A stretch of DNA of 6,437 nt from Oxalobacteraceae bacterium UBA5157 (GTDB lineage Bacteria > Pseudomonadota > Gammaproteobacteria > Burkholderiales > Burkholderiaceae_D): positions 8,730 to 15,166 of the forward strand of contig DHXL01000212.1 of NCBI GenBank assembly GCA_002415335.1. Reading direction: 5' to 3'. The notes beneath the pieces were generated by a model, which did no database searches, was not told the origin of the DNA, and worked only from the letters and a program-made list of their open reading frames with translations. Below are positions 1 through 5,706 of the stretch, piece by piece (position 1 is the first letter of the stretch; each line of letters starts with the position of its first letter). Made by a program: the position numbers and the translations under genes.

Positions 1-179
1 ATCTCTTCGCGTAGCTTTTCCAACTCGCTATCGTCCAGATCCTTGACTTTTTTAGTGGTCAAAACACCCGTCTTGTCACAAATTTTCTGCGCGCGCGGGC
101 GGCCAACACCGTAGATGGCAGTCAAGCCGATAACGGTGTGTTGATGATTGGGGATATTCACCCCTGCAATACGTGCCAT
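1..179 (-). CDS. rpsM: 30S ribosomal protein S13, 5' part (gene runs off the window)
   Basis: S13 sits in the head of the 30S subunit and contacts the 50S subunit and P-site tRNA. Only the first 59 residues are present; the gene continues past base 1. The N-terminus MARIAGVNIPNHQHTVIGLT and the following segment IYGVGRPRAQKIC (about residues 23-35) match the conserved start of S13, including the helix-turn region near YGVGR. The ATG at 179-177 is chosen because the protein starts exactly where S13 normally does and a GAGG Shine-Dalgarno lies 8 nt upstream (188-191). That GAGG sits in the loop of an inverted repeat listed separately. The gene follows rpmJ after 28 bp. It is normally the first gene of the alpha operon (rpsM-rpsK-rpsD-rpoA-rplQ), which presumably continues outside the window. 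Confidence 0.97.
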   Translation of the reverse strand, partial: MARIAGVNIPNHQHTVIGLTAIYGVGRPRAQKICDKTGVLTTKKVKDLDDSELEKLREE

Positions 180-180
180 T

Positions 181-202
181 CGTTATTCCTCGATCAATAA
201 CG
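181..202 (-). promoter_or_regulatory. Hairpin with the rpsM Shine-Dalgarno in its loop
   Basis: On the minus strand CGTTATT (202-196) and AATAACG (187-181) form a perfect 7-bp inverted repeat. The 8-nt loop GATCGAGG contains the GAGG Shine-Dalgarno of rpsM, and the 3' arm ends one base before the ATG. The repeat is seen directly; its formation in mRNA and any regulatory role are inferred. In E. coli, S4 represses the alpha operon by binding a structure over the rpsM start, so a control element here would fit. The stem is AT-rich and weak, and it does not by itself resemble the E. coli pseudoknot. The same arm also lies in the palindrome TAACGTTA (198-205), so other pairings are possible. Confidence 0.5.
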
Positions 203-207
203 TTAAA

Positions 208-321
208 TTAACCTTGGCGCTGCTTATGACGCGGCTCGGTACAAATCACACGAACCACGCCCTTGCGCTTGATGATCTTACAGTTGCGGCAGATCCGCTT
301 GACTGATGCGAGCACTTTCAT
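208..321 (-). CDS. rpmJ: 50S ribosomal protein L36 (zinc-binding form)
   Basis: This 37-aa gene encodes L36, the smallest 50S protein, which helps order 23S rRNA late in assembly. The translation begins MKVLASVKRICRNCKIIKRK and ends TEPRHKQRQG. The zinc ligands are all visible: Cys11, Cys14, Cys27 and His32 (C-x2-C-x12-C-x4-H), so this is the zinc-containing C+ paralogue. The ATG at 321-319 is preceded by GAGGG (327-331) at a spacing of 5 nt. The gene lies 88 bp downstream of infA and 28 bp before rpsM. Its length is close to the usual 37-38 aa, and nothing suggests damage. It is too short for many gene callers and could be missed. Confidence 0.97.
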   Translation of the reverse strand: MKVLASVKRICRNCKIIKRKGVVRVICTEPRHKQRQG

Positions 322-409
322 TTTTGCCCTCTTTCTTTCAGTTACTTAAGACAGTGCGGAACAGAGTTGAGCCGACGGCGCTCGTTCCAACAGAGATTAC
401 TAAAAACTA
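322..409 (-). other. infA-rpmJ spacer with a possible stem-loop
   Basis: This 88-bp gap is the longest inside the cluster apart from the rpsQ-rplN gap. It holds no gene. At 358-388 the minus strand can fold: GGAAC (388-384) pairs with GTTCC (362-358), and the adjoining GAGC (383-380) pairs with GCTC (372-369), leaving a 6-nt bulge on one side and a 7-nt loop. CTCTGTT also occurs twice as a direct repeat. No run of T follows the stem, so it does not look like an intrinsic terminator. I see no convincing -35/-10 pair. The rpmJ Shine-Dalgarno GAGGG is at 327-331. Confidence 0.4.
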
Positions 410-628
410 TCACTTGGTCCGGAACACGATACGCGCGCGGCTCAGATCGTAAGGCGTCAATTCCACTGTCACCTTATCACCAGGCAGGATACGAATATAG
501 TTCATGCGCATCTTGCCGGAAATATGACCCAGTACCACGTGTCCGTTTTCCAATTTAACTCGAAATGTTGCGTTCGGAAGATTCTCTAGAATCTCCCCCT
601 GCATCTGAATAACGTCGTCTTTTGCCAT
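410..628 (-). CDS. infA: Translation initiation factor IF-1
   Basis: IF-1 binds the 30S A site during initiation and works with IF-2 and IF-3. The 72-aa protein is the same length as E. coli IF-1 and is essentially one S1-type OB-fold domain. Conserved parts are the start MAKDDVIQMQGEILENLPNA, the segment FRVKLENGHVVLGHISGKMR (about residues 22-41), and the end PYDLSRARIVFR, typical of IF-1. Its place between secY (18 bp upstream) and rpmJ is the usual betaproteobacterial arrangement; in E. coli infA lies elsewhere. The Shine-Dalgarno is weak: the best purine stretch before the ATG at 628-626 is AAAAGA at close range, with GGAA 12 nt away. Betaproteobacteria often carry a second infA elsewhere, so this may not be the only copy. 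Confidence 0.97.
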   Translation of the reverse strand: MAKDDVIQMQGEILENLPNATFRVKLENGHVVLGHISGKMRMNYIRILPGDKVTVELTPYDLSRARIVFRTK

Positions 629-646
629 TCGGTCTTTTCGTTCCGC

Positions 647-1981
647 TTAACGGGTCGGAATTCCGCCCTTGAAATTCGCTTTGCGCAGCAGCGATTCATA
701 TTGCTGCGACATCACGTAATTCTGTACCTGGGCCATGAAATCCATCGTTACCACTACAATAATCAACAGGGAGGTTCCACCGAAATAAAACGGGACCTTC
801 CAGCGCGCGATCAAAAATTCCGGCAACAAGCACACCAGCGTGATATACACCGCGCCGGCCAGCGTCAAGCGCATCAATATCTTGTCGATGTAGCGCGCGG
901 TCTGGTCGCCTGGACGAATGCCGGGTACGAATGCCCCGCTCTTCTTCAGGTTGTCCGCCGTTTCTTTGCTATTAAATACCAACGCTGTATAAAAGAAGCA
1001 AAAGAATACAATCGCACACGCATATAACAGGGCATGAATTGGCTCGCCTGGTGCCATCGACGCCGCCAGATCCTTCAGGAATCGGATAAACGGGTTGCTC
1101 GTGTCGCTCGCCGACGTAAACCAGCTCGTAATCGTCGCTGGAAATAAGATAATCGAAGAGGCGAAGATCGGTGGAATCACACCTGACATATTCAATTTCA
1201 GTGGCAAATGGCTGCTTTGCCCACCGTAAATCTTGTTGCCGACCTGGCGTTTCGCGTAATTGACGAGAATCTTCCGTTGGCCTCGCTCAACAAATACGAC
1301 AAAATAAGTCACGGCACCGACGATGATACAGATCAGAATTGCCGACAGTGCATTCATCGATCCGGTGCGCACCAACTCCAGCAAGCCTCCGACCGCATTC
1401 GGCAAACCGGCAGCGATACCGGCGAAGATAATGATAGAAATTCCATTACCCAGACCGCGCTCCGTAATTTGCTCGCCCAGCCACATCAAGAACATGGTCC
1501 CGGTCACCAAGGTGACGACCGTCGTGAAACGGAAGGCCATCCCTGGATCGAGCACCAGACCGGCTTGTGATTCTAGCGCGACCGCAATACTCAACGCCTG
1601 AAACAGCGCCAGCAATAAAGTGCCGTACCGGGTGTACTGCGTAATCTTGCGGCGACCCGATTCACCTTCTTTTTTCAGCGCCTCCAACTGCGGCGACACG
1701 ATTGACATCAGCTGCATGATGATGGACGCCGAAATATACGGCATGATCCCGAGCGCAAAAACCGTGAAGCGTGACAGCGCGCCACCCGAGAACATGTTAA
1801 ACATTCCCAGAATACCGCCTTGGTGCTCTTTGAACAATTGCGCCAAGTGCGATGGGTCAATCCCCGGCACCGGAATATGCGCGCCGATCCGGTAAACCAC
1901 CAACGCCCCAAGCAAAAACCACAGGCGATTCCAGGGGAAGCCGCTTGCTGCGCTTTTGGCGAGCTGAGGAGTAGTTGCCAA
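647..1981 (-). CDS. secY: Preprotein translocase channel subunit SecY (TTG start)
   Basis: SecY forms the protein-conducting pore of the inner membrane. With SecE and SecG, and driven by SecA or ribosomes, it exports and inserts proteins. The 444-aa protein (E. coli 443) has the alternating hydrophobic segments expected for ten membrane helices. Landmarks are YRIGAHIPVPGIDP (30-43, first helix and plug side), FALGIMPYISASIIMQL (75-91), EQITERGLGNGISIIIF (170-186), the cytoplasmic loop GGQSSHLPLKLN (253-264), RPGDQTARYI (356-365) and GGTSLLIIVVVTMDF (401-415). The start is TTG at 1981-1979: the codon just before it in frame is TAA, the next Met is near residue 60, well past the first helix, and GGAG (1988-1991) lies 6 nt upstream. 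It follows rplO after 25 bp, the conserved position at the end of the spc operon. Confidence 0.97.
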   Translation of the reverse strand: MATTPQLAKSAASGFPWNRLWFLLGALVVYRIGAHIPVPGIDPSHLAQLFKEHQGGILGMFNMFSGGALSRFTVFALGIMPYISASIIMQLMSIVSPQLEALKKEGESGRRKITQYTRYGTLLLALFQALSIAVALESQAGLVLDPGMAFRFTTVVTLVTGTMFLMWLGEQITERGLGNGISIIIFAGIAAGLPNAVGGLLELVRTGSMNALSAILICIIVGAVTYFVVFVERGQRKILVNYAKRQVGNKIYGGQSSHLPLKLNMSGVIPPIFASSIILFPATITSWFTSASDTSNPFIRFLKDLAASMAPGEPIHALLYACAIVFFCFFYTALVFNSKETADNLKKSGAFVPGIRPGDQTARYIDKILMRLTLAGAVYITLVCLLPEFLIARWKVPFYFGGTSLLIIVVVTMDFMAQVQNYVMSQQYESLLRKANFKGGIPTR

Positions 1982-1991
1982 TTAGTACTCC
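1979..1991 (-). promoter_or_regulatory. secY ribosome binding site and TTG initiation codon
   Basis: On the minus strand GGAG (1991-1988) is followed by the 6-nt spacer TACTAA and then TTG. The TAA immediately before the TTG closes the frame upstream, so no earlier in-frame start is possible. The spacing is ideal for initiation at this TTG. The site is embedded in an 8-bp direct repeat, CTAATTGG, at 1990-1997 and 1978-1985, with a period of 12 bp. Confidence 0.85.
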
Positions 1992-2006
1992 AATTAGGCC
2001 TGCAAT

Positions 2007-2438
2007 TTACGCAACCGAGCCACCAGCGGCTTCAATTGCGGCTTTTGCGCCTTTGGTTGCGATCAGTCCTTTGAGTGTCACCTTCCTGGTGATCTCGCCG
2101 GCCAAAATAACGCGCACGACACGTGCCAATTCGGATACGACGCCCGCTTGTTTCAGCGCCAGAACATCAATCTCGGATACCGGCAGTTTTTCCAGGTCGG
2201 ACAAGCGCACTTCTGCTTTATACGGGGTTGCCAGCGACTTGAAGCCACGTTTAGGCAACCGGCGTTGCAGAGGCATTTGACCGCCTTCGAAACCGACTTT
2301 ATGGAAACCGCCGGAACGGGACTTTTGGCCTTTGTGGCCACGACCGGATGTCTTACCAAGGCCCGAACCGATACCGCGACCGACACGGCGTTTGTAATGC
2401 TTGGCGCCATCTGCTGGCTGGATGCTATTCAATTCCAT
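2007..2438 (-). CDS. rplO: 50S ribosomal protein L15
   Basis: L15 is a mid-to-late assembly protein of the 50S subunit, with a long basic N-terminal extension that threads into 23S rRNA. The 143-aa product (E. coli 144) begins MELNSIQPADGAKHYKRR. Its Gly/Arg/Lys-rich arm runs to about residue 60 and includes GRGIGSGLGKTSGRGHKGQK (20-39). The C-terminal globular part contains ITRKVTLKGLIATKGAKAAI (116-135), the region of the L15 signature. The start is the ATG at 2438-2436, with GGAG (2445-2448) 6 nt upstream. A TTG six codons earlier would place that Shine-Dalgarno inside the gene and add residues not seen in L15. rpmD ends 26 bp upstream. Confidence 0.97.
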   Translation of the reverse strand: MELNSIQPADGAKHYKRRVGRGIGSGLGKTSGRGHKGQKSRSGGFHKVGFEGGQMPLQRRLPKRGFKSLATPYKAEVRLSDLEKLPVSEIDVLALKQAGVVSELARVVRVILAGEITRKVTLKGLIATKGAKAAIEAAGGSVA

Positions 2439-2464
2439 GATTTGCTCCGTGCGCAAGCCTAAGC

Positions 2465-2656
2465 TTACGACACCACTTTCACGAGATACGAAACTTTATT
2501 GATCATGCCGCGCACTGCCGGCGTGTCCTCTAATTCGCGCACCGAATTGATGCCGCGCAGGCCCAAGCCACGAACGGTGGCGCGATGTGTTTCGCGCGTG
2601 CCGATCAGACCCATGACCAATTTCACTTTTACCGTTTTTTCCGCTGTTTTTGCCAT
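2465..2656 (-). CDS. rpmD: 50S ribosomal protein L30
   Basis: L30 is a small 50S surface protein, found in most but not all bacteria. The product is 63 aa against 59 in E. coli; the extra residues are at the N-terminus (MAKTAEKTVKVKLVMGLIGT). The conserved body includes GTRETHRATVRGLGLRGINS (19-38), typical of the L30 fold, then VRGMINKVSYLVKV (48-61). The ATG at 2656-2654 is preceded by AAGGCG (2663-2668) at 6 nt, which overlaps the rpsE stop codon. Starts further upstream would run into rpsE and are unsupported. The gap to rpsE is 10 bp, which suggests translational coupling. Confidence 0.96.
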   Translation of the reverse strand: MAKTAEKTVKVKLVMGLIGTRETHRATVRGLGLRGINSVRELEDTPAVRGMINKVSYLVKVVS

Positions 2657-2666
2657 GTCGATCGCC

Positions 2667-3185
2667 TTAGCCCAGGATTTCTTCAACGGATTTGCCGCGC
2701 TTGGCTGCAATTTCCGACGGGGTGTTCATCTTGGACAAACCATCCAGCGTCGCACGCACCATGTTGTATGGGTTGGTCGAACCGTTGGACTTCGCCACCA
2801 CGTTCGTTACGCCCATTACTTCGAAAATCGCACGCATCGGTCCGCCGGCGATCACGCCCGTACCTTCTTTGGCGGGCGCCATCAACACTGAAGATGCACC
2901 ATGCTTGCCGGTTACAGTGTGCTGCAGCGTACCGTTCTTCAAGGTGACCTTGATCATCTTACGACGCGCTTCTTCCATCGCCTTTTGCACTGCGACTGGC
3001 ACCTCTTTAGACTTGCCCTTGCCCATGCCGATGCGGCCGTCACCGTCACCCACCACGGCCAGTGCGGCGAAGCCCATGATACGACCACCCTTAACCACTT
3101 TGGTTACACGGTTGACCGCGATCATTTTCTCGCGCATGCCATCATCCGGCTTGTCGCTTTGCATCTTGGATTGCATTTTTGCCAT
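2667..3185 (-). CDS. rpsE: 30S ribosomal protein S5
   Basis: S5 lies at the mRNA entry side of the 30S subunit near the decoding centre and affects accuracy. The 172-aa protein (E. coli 167) has the expected two-part layout: an N-terminal dsRNA-binding-like domain with VNRVTKVVKGGRIMGFAAL (24-42), and a C-terminal domain with KEGTGVIAGGPMRAIFEVMG. The loop VKGGRI (31-36) corresponds to the region of E. coli S5 where spectinomycin-resistance changes occur; here it has the ordinary, unaltered KGGRI. The slightly longer, Lys/Met-rich N-terminus (MAKMQSKMQSDKPDD) is the only length difference. The ATG at 3185-3183 has AAGGAA (3191-3196) 5 nt upstream, which includes bases of the rplR stop codon. 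The gap to rplR is 9 bp. Confidence 0.97.
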   Translation of the reverse strand: MAKMQSKMQSDKPDDGMREKMIAVNRVTKVVKGGRIMGFAALAVVGDGDGRIGMGKGKSKEVPVAVQKAMEEARRKMIKVTLKNGTLQHTVTGKHGASSVLMAPAKEGTGVIAGGPMRAIFEVMGVTNVVAKSNGSTNPYNMVRATLDGLSKMNTPSEIAAKRGKSVEEILG

Positions 3186-3194
3186 GACTATTCC

Positions 3195-3557
3195 TTAGAA
3201 CTTCAGACCTGCTTCACGCGCAGCTTCTGCAACTGCCTTGACGCGACCGTGATAACGGAAACCAGAGCGATCGAATGCGACTTCGGCAATCCCTGCTTTC
3301 AGCGCTTTTTCCGCGACGCGTTTTCCAACTAGCGCGGCAGCGGCAGCATTGCCGCCTTTGCCCGATTGCCCCGCGAGTTCCAGGCGGACTTCCGCTTCGA
3401 GCGTGGAAGCCGAGGCCAGTATCTTTGCATCCGGCCCAATGATCGTCGCGTAGATGTGCAAGTTGGTACGATGCACGGCCAGGCGATTCACTTTCAACTC
3501 GGCGATCTTTGCGCGAGTCTGGCGTCCGCGGCGCAGACGTGATTGTTTCTTGTCCAT
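3195..3557 (-). CDS. rplR: 50S ribosomal protein L18
   Basis: L18 binds 5S rRNA and, with L5, anchors the 5S particle to the 50S subunit. The product is 120 aa (E. coli 117). It has a basic, flexible N-terminus (MDKKQSRLRRGRQTRAKI), the strand RLAVHRTNLHIYATII (25-40) and the conserved C-terminal part VAFDRSGFRYHGRVKAVAEA (93-112) typical of the 5S-binding fold. The chosen start is ATG at 3557-3555, with AGGGG (3564-3568) 6 nt upstream. A TTG two codons earlier would leave almost no spacing from that Shine-Dalgarno. rplF ends 12 bp upstream. Confidence 0.97.
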   Translation of the reverse strand: MDKKQSRLRRGRQTRAKIAELKVNRLAVHRTNLHIYATIIGPDAKILASASTLEAEVRLELAGQSGKGGNAAAAALVGKRVAEKALKAGIAEVAFDRSGFRYHGRVKAVAEAAREAGLKF

Positions 3558-3569
3558 CGTCAACCCCTA

Positions 3570-4103
3570 TTACTTCTTCTTGGTTTCTTTAATCACTACC
3601 ACTTCGTCCGAATAACGGACGCCCTTGCCCTTGTAGGGCTCTGGACTGCGGTAGGCACGGACTTCAGCAGCCACTTGACCCACTTGCTGCCTGTCGATTC
3701 CCTTGATCAGGATCTCAGTCGCGGTCGGCGTCGTGCATGTCACGCCTTGCGGCATCTGGTGCACGACCGGATGCGAGAACCCGAGGGACAGATTCAGCTT
3801 GTCGCCTTGGGCTTGCGCCTTGTAGCCAACACCAACCAGGTTCAGCTTCTTTTCGAACCCCTTGGTGACGCCATCGACCATGTTATTGACCAATGCGCGC
3901 AGCGTGCCTGACATCGCATTCGCTTCGCGACTGTCGTTGGCCGCTTCAAATTTCAGTGTGCCATCATTGTTTTCGACTTTGACCAAGCCGTTCAACGGCT
4001 GGGTCAGCGAGCCCAACGGGCCTTTTACGGTGATCTGCGCTGCTGATATGGTCGCTTCCGCGCCCTTTGGCAGTGCAACCGGCATTTTACCTACACGAGA
4101 CAT
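3570..4103 (-). CDS. rplF: 50S ribosomal protein L6
   Basis: L6 lies near the factor-binding site and sarcin-ricin loop of the 50S subunit and is needed for late assembly. The 177-aa product equals the E. coli length. It has two related domains: the N-terminal one begins MSRVGKMPVALPKGAEATIS, and the C-terminal one holds the RNA-binding signature PEPYKGKGVRYSDE (154-167), ending in a Lys-rich tail (KETKKK). The ATG at 4103-4101 is preceded by AAGGAG (4110-4115) at 6 nt, overlapping the rpsH stop codon. An upstream start would place 15 unrelated residues inside rpsH and was rejected. Confidence 0.97.
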   Translation of the reverse strand: MSRVGKMPVALPKGAEATISAAQITVKGPLGSLTQPLNGLVKVENNDGTLKFEAANDSREANAMSGTLRALVNNMVDGVTKGFEKKLNLVGVGYKAQAQGDKLNLSLGFSHPVVHQMPQGVTCTTPTATEILIKGIDRQQVGQVAAEVRAYRSPEPYKGKGVRYSDEVVVIKETKKK

Positions 4104-4113
4104 CTTGTGCTCC

Positions 4114-4509
4114 TTAGGCGACGTAGCAAATGACTTCGCCACCGACACCGGTTGCGCGCGCTTTGCGATCAGTCATGACACCCTTGGGGGTAGACACGAT
4201 CGCCACGCCCAAACCATTCATCACGTTCGGGATCTCGTCTTTACCCTTGTAGATGCGCAACCCCGGACGGGATACGCGCTCCAAGCGCTCAATGACGGGA
4301 CGACCGGCATAATATTTCAAACCGATTTTCAATTCCGCTTTACCCTCTGCTTCGGACACGGCGAAATCTTCAATGTAACCCTCGTCCTTGAGGACGCTAG
4401 CAATCGCAACTTTAACTTTGGATGACGGCATTGCCACCGTCGTCTTCTGCACAACTTGTGCATTGCGGATACGGGTCAGCATATCGGCGATAGGATCGCT
4501 CATACTCAT
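4114..4509 (-). CDS. rpsH: 30S ribosomal protein S8
   Basis: S8 binds the central domain of 16S rRNA early in 30S assembly. In E. coli it also represses the spc operon by binding its mRNA near rplE. The protein is 131 aa (E. coli 130). It starts MSMSDPIADMLTRIRNAQ, and its C-terminal half has SRPGLRIYKGKDEIPNVMNG (80-99) followed by the S8 signature GVAIVSTPKGVMTDRKA (101-117). It ends GGEVICYVA. Two ATGs are available; the first (4509-4507) is chosen because AGGAG (4518-4522) lies 8 nt before it and 14 nt before the second, and because the MSMSDP start is common in betaproteobacteria. rpsN ends 14 bp upstream. Confidence 0.97.
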   Translation of the reverse strand: MSMSDPIADMLTRIRNAQVVQKTTVAMPSSKVKVAIASVLKDEGYIEDFAVSEAEGKAELKIGLKYYAGRPVIERLERVSRPGLRIYKGKDEIPNVMNGLGVAIVSTPKGVMTDRKARATGVGGEVICYVA

Positions 4510-4523
4510 TGCTTATTCTCCTA

Positions 4524-4829
4524 TTACCAGCTGGCTTTTGTCATACCGGGAATTTCGCCGCGCATGGCGGTTTCACGGAGTTTTGTACGGCCCAAACCGA
4601 ACATACGGTAAGTGCCACGTGGGCGACCGGTTATCGAGCAGCGATTGCGCTGCCGCGTCGGCGCAGAGTTACGTGGCAGCGCCTGTAATTTCAGGCGCGC
4701 TTCGTAGCGCTCTTCTTCCGACTTCGATTGATCGTCAATGATTGCCTTCAACGCAGCGCGCTTGCCGGCATATTTCTTGACCAGGTCTGCGCGCTTTTGT
4801 TCACGGTTAATCAGTGCCAGTTTTGCCAT
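4524..4829 (-). CDS. rpsN: 30S ribosomal protein S14 (long, zinc-free form)
   Basis: S14 is a late-binding protein of the 30S head, next to S3 and S10. The 101-aa length equals E. coli S14 and marks the long C- type. Only one Cys is present (Cys64), so the four-Cys zinc knuckle of the short form is absent. The middle insertion (about residues 28-50, with DDQSKSEEERYEAR) is also typical of the long form. The conserved core is LPRNSAPTRQRNRCSITGRP (51-70), continuing through RMFGLGRTKLRE to the C-terminal TKASW. The ATG at 4829-4827 has GAGG (4835-4838) at 5 nt, and the TGA stop of rplE overlaps it. The gap to rplE is 7 bp. Confidence 0.97.
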   Translation of the reverse strand: MAKLALINREQKRADLVKKYAGKRAALKAIIDDQSKSEEERYEARLKLQALPRNSAPTRQRNRCSITGRPRGTYRMFGLGRTKLRETAMRGEIPGMTKASW

Positions 4830-4836
4830 GGCAGCC

Positions 4837-5376
4837 TCAGTTTCTGAACGGAAATTTAAATGCGGCGAGAAGCGCTTTTGCTTCGTCGTCGGTCTTCGCT
4901 GTCGTCGTGATGCTGATATTCATGCCACGCAACACGTCAATCTTGTCATACTCAATTTCGGGAAAAATGATCTGCTCTTTCACACCGATATTGTAATTAC
5001 CACGTCCGTCGAAAGCGCGGCCAGACACACCGCGGAAGTCGCGAACGCGCGGCAGCGCGACCGTGATCAGGCGATCGAGGAACTCGTACATGTGAGCGCC
5101 ACGTAGCGTCACCATACAACCGATCGGATAACCTTCGCGAATCTTGAAACCCGCAATTGCCTTGCGCGCCTTGGTGACAACCGGCTTCTGGCCGGCGATC
5201 TTGGTCAAGTCGCCCACTGCATGCTCGATAATCTTCTTGTCCGCAATCGCTTCCGACAAACCCATGTTCAAGGTGATCTTCAGAATGCGCGGAACTTCCA
5301 TCGCCGATTTGTATGCGAATTTCGCAGTCAAGTCAGTAACGACTTTTTCTTTATAGAATTGCTGGAGACGGGCCAT
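4837..5376 (-). CDS. rplE: 50S ribosomal protein L5
   Basis: L5 binds 5S rRNA, forms part of the central protuberance and contacts S13 and P-site tRNA. The 179-aa product equals the E. coli length. It starts MARLQQFYKEKVVTDLTAKF and contains PRILKITLNMGLSEAI (29-44), the L5 family signature region, then GQKPVVTKARKAIAGFKIRE, FRGVSGRAFDGRGNYNIGVK and IIFPEIEYDKID. It ends AAFKFPFRN. The ATG at 5376-5374 is preceded by AAGAG (5380-5384), a moderate Shine-Dalgarno at short spacing that overlaps the rplX stop. The gap to rplX is only 6 bp. In E. coli the S8 repressor site lies around this start; no clear match is visible here. Confidence 0.97.
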   Translation of the reverse strand: MARLQQFYKEKVVTDLTAKFAYKSAMEVPRILKITLNMGLSEAIADKKIIEHAVGDLTKIAGQKPVVTKARKAIAGFKIREGYPIGCMVTLRGAHMYEFLDRLITVALPRVRDFRGVSGRAFDGRGNYNIGVKEQIIFPEIEYDKIDVLRGMNISITTTAKTDDEAKALLAAFKFPFRN

Positions 5377-5382
5377 GATCTC

Positions 5383-5697
5383 TTAAACCTTAACGACTTC
5401 GCCGCTGGACTTGAAAATGCGAACTTTCTTGCCGTTCACATCCTTGTAGCCAACGCGATCTGCCTTGCCAGTTGCCGCATTAAACAACGCAACATTGGAC
5501 ACGTGAATTGGCATCAGCTTGTCAACGATGCCACCAGTAATACCGGTCATTGGGTTCGGTTTTGTCGCTTTTTTTGCGACGTTCACGCCCTCAACCACAA
5601 CGAAATCAGCATCAACGCATTGCTTGACAACGCCGCGCTTGCCCTTGTCCTTACCTGCCAGGACGATGACTTCGTCGTTTTTCTTAATCTTACTCAT
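5383..5697 (-). CDS. rplX: 50S ribosomal protein L24
   Basis: L24 is one of the first proteins to bind the 5' domain of 23S rRNA and starts 50S assembly; it also lies near the exit tunnel. The 104-aa product equals the E. coli length. The KOW motif is clear in KKNDEVIVLAGKDKGKRGVV (5-24), followed by KKATKPNPMTGITGGIVDKL (42-61), a segment conserved in bacterial L24. The ATG at 5697-5695 is preceded by AAGGAG (5703-5708) at 5 nt, which overlaps the rplN stop codon. The gap to rplN is 9 bp. Confidence 0.97.
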   Translation of the reverse strand: MSKIKKNDEVIVLAGKDKGKRGVVKQCVDADFVVVEGVNVAKKATKPNPMTGITGGIVDKLMPIHVSNVALFNAATGKADRVGYKDVNGKKVRIFKSSGEVVKV

Positions 5698-5706
5698 GAC
5701 GACTCC

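Noticed and set aside
2439..2456. Longer L15 starting at a TTG at 2456
   Set aside because: The extra six residues would include the Shine-Dalgarno of the standard ATG start and are not part of L15.
3862..4425. A 187-codon plus-strand open frame
   Set aside because: It is antisense to rplF and rpsH with no recognisable domain; long antisense frames are common opposite such biased genes.
5360..5400. E. coli-like S8 repressor site around the rplE start
   Set aside because: Only a 5-bp stem (GAGAT/GTCTC, with one G-U) surrounds the ATG. I cannot see the conserved S8-binding core of 16S helix 21, and a stem this short is expected by chance.
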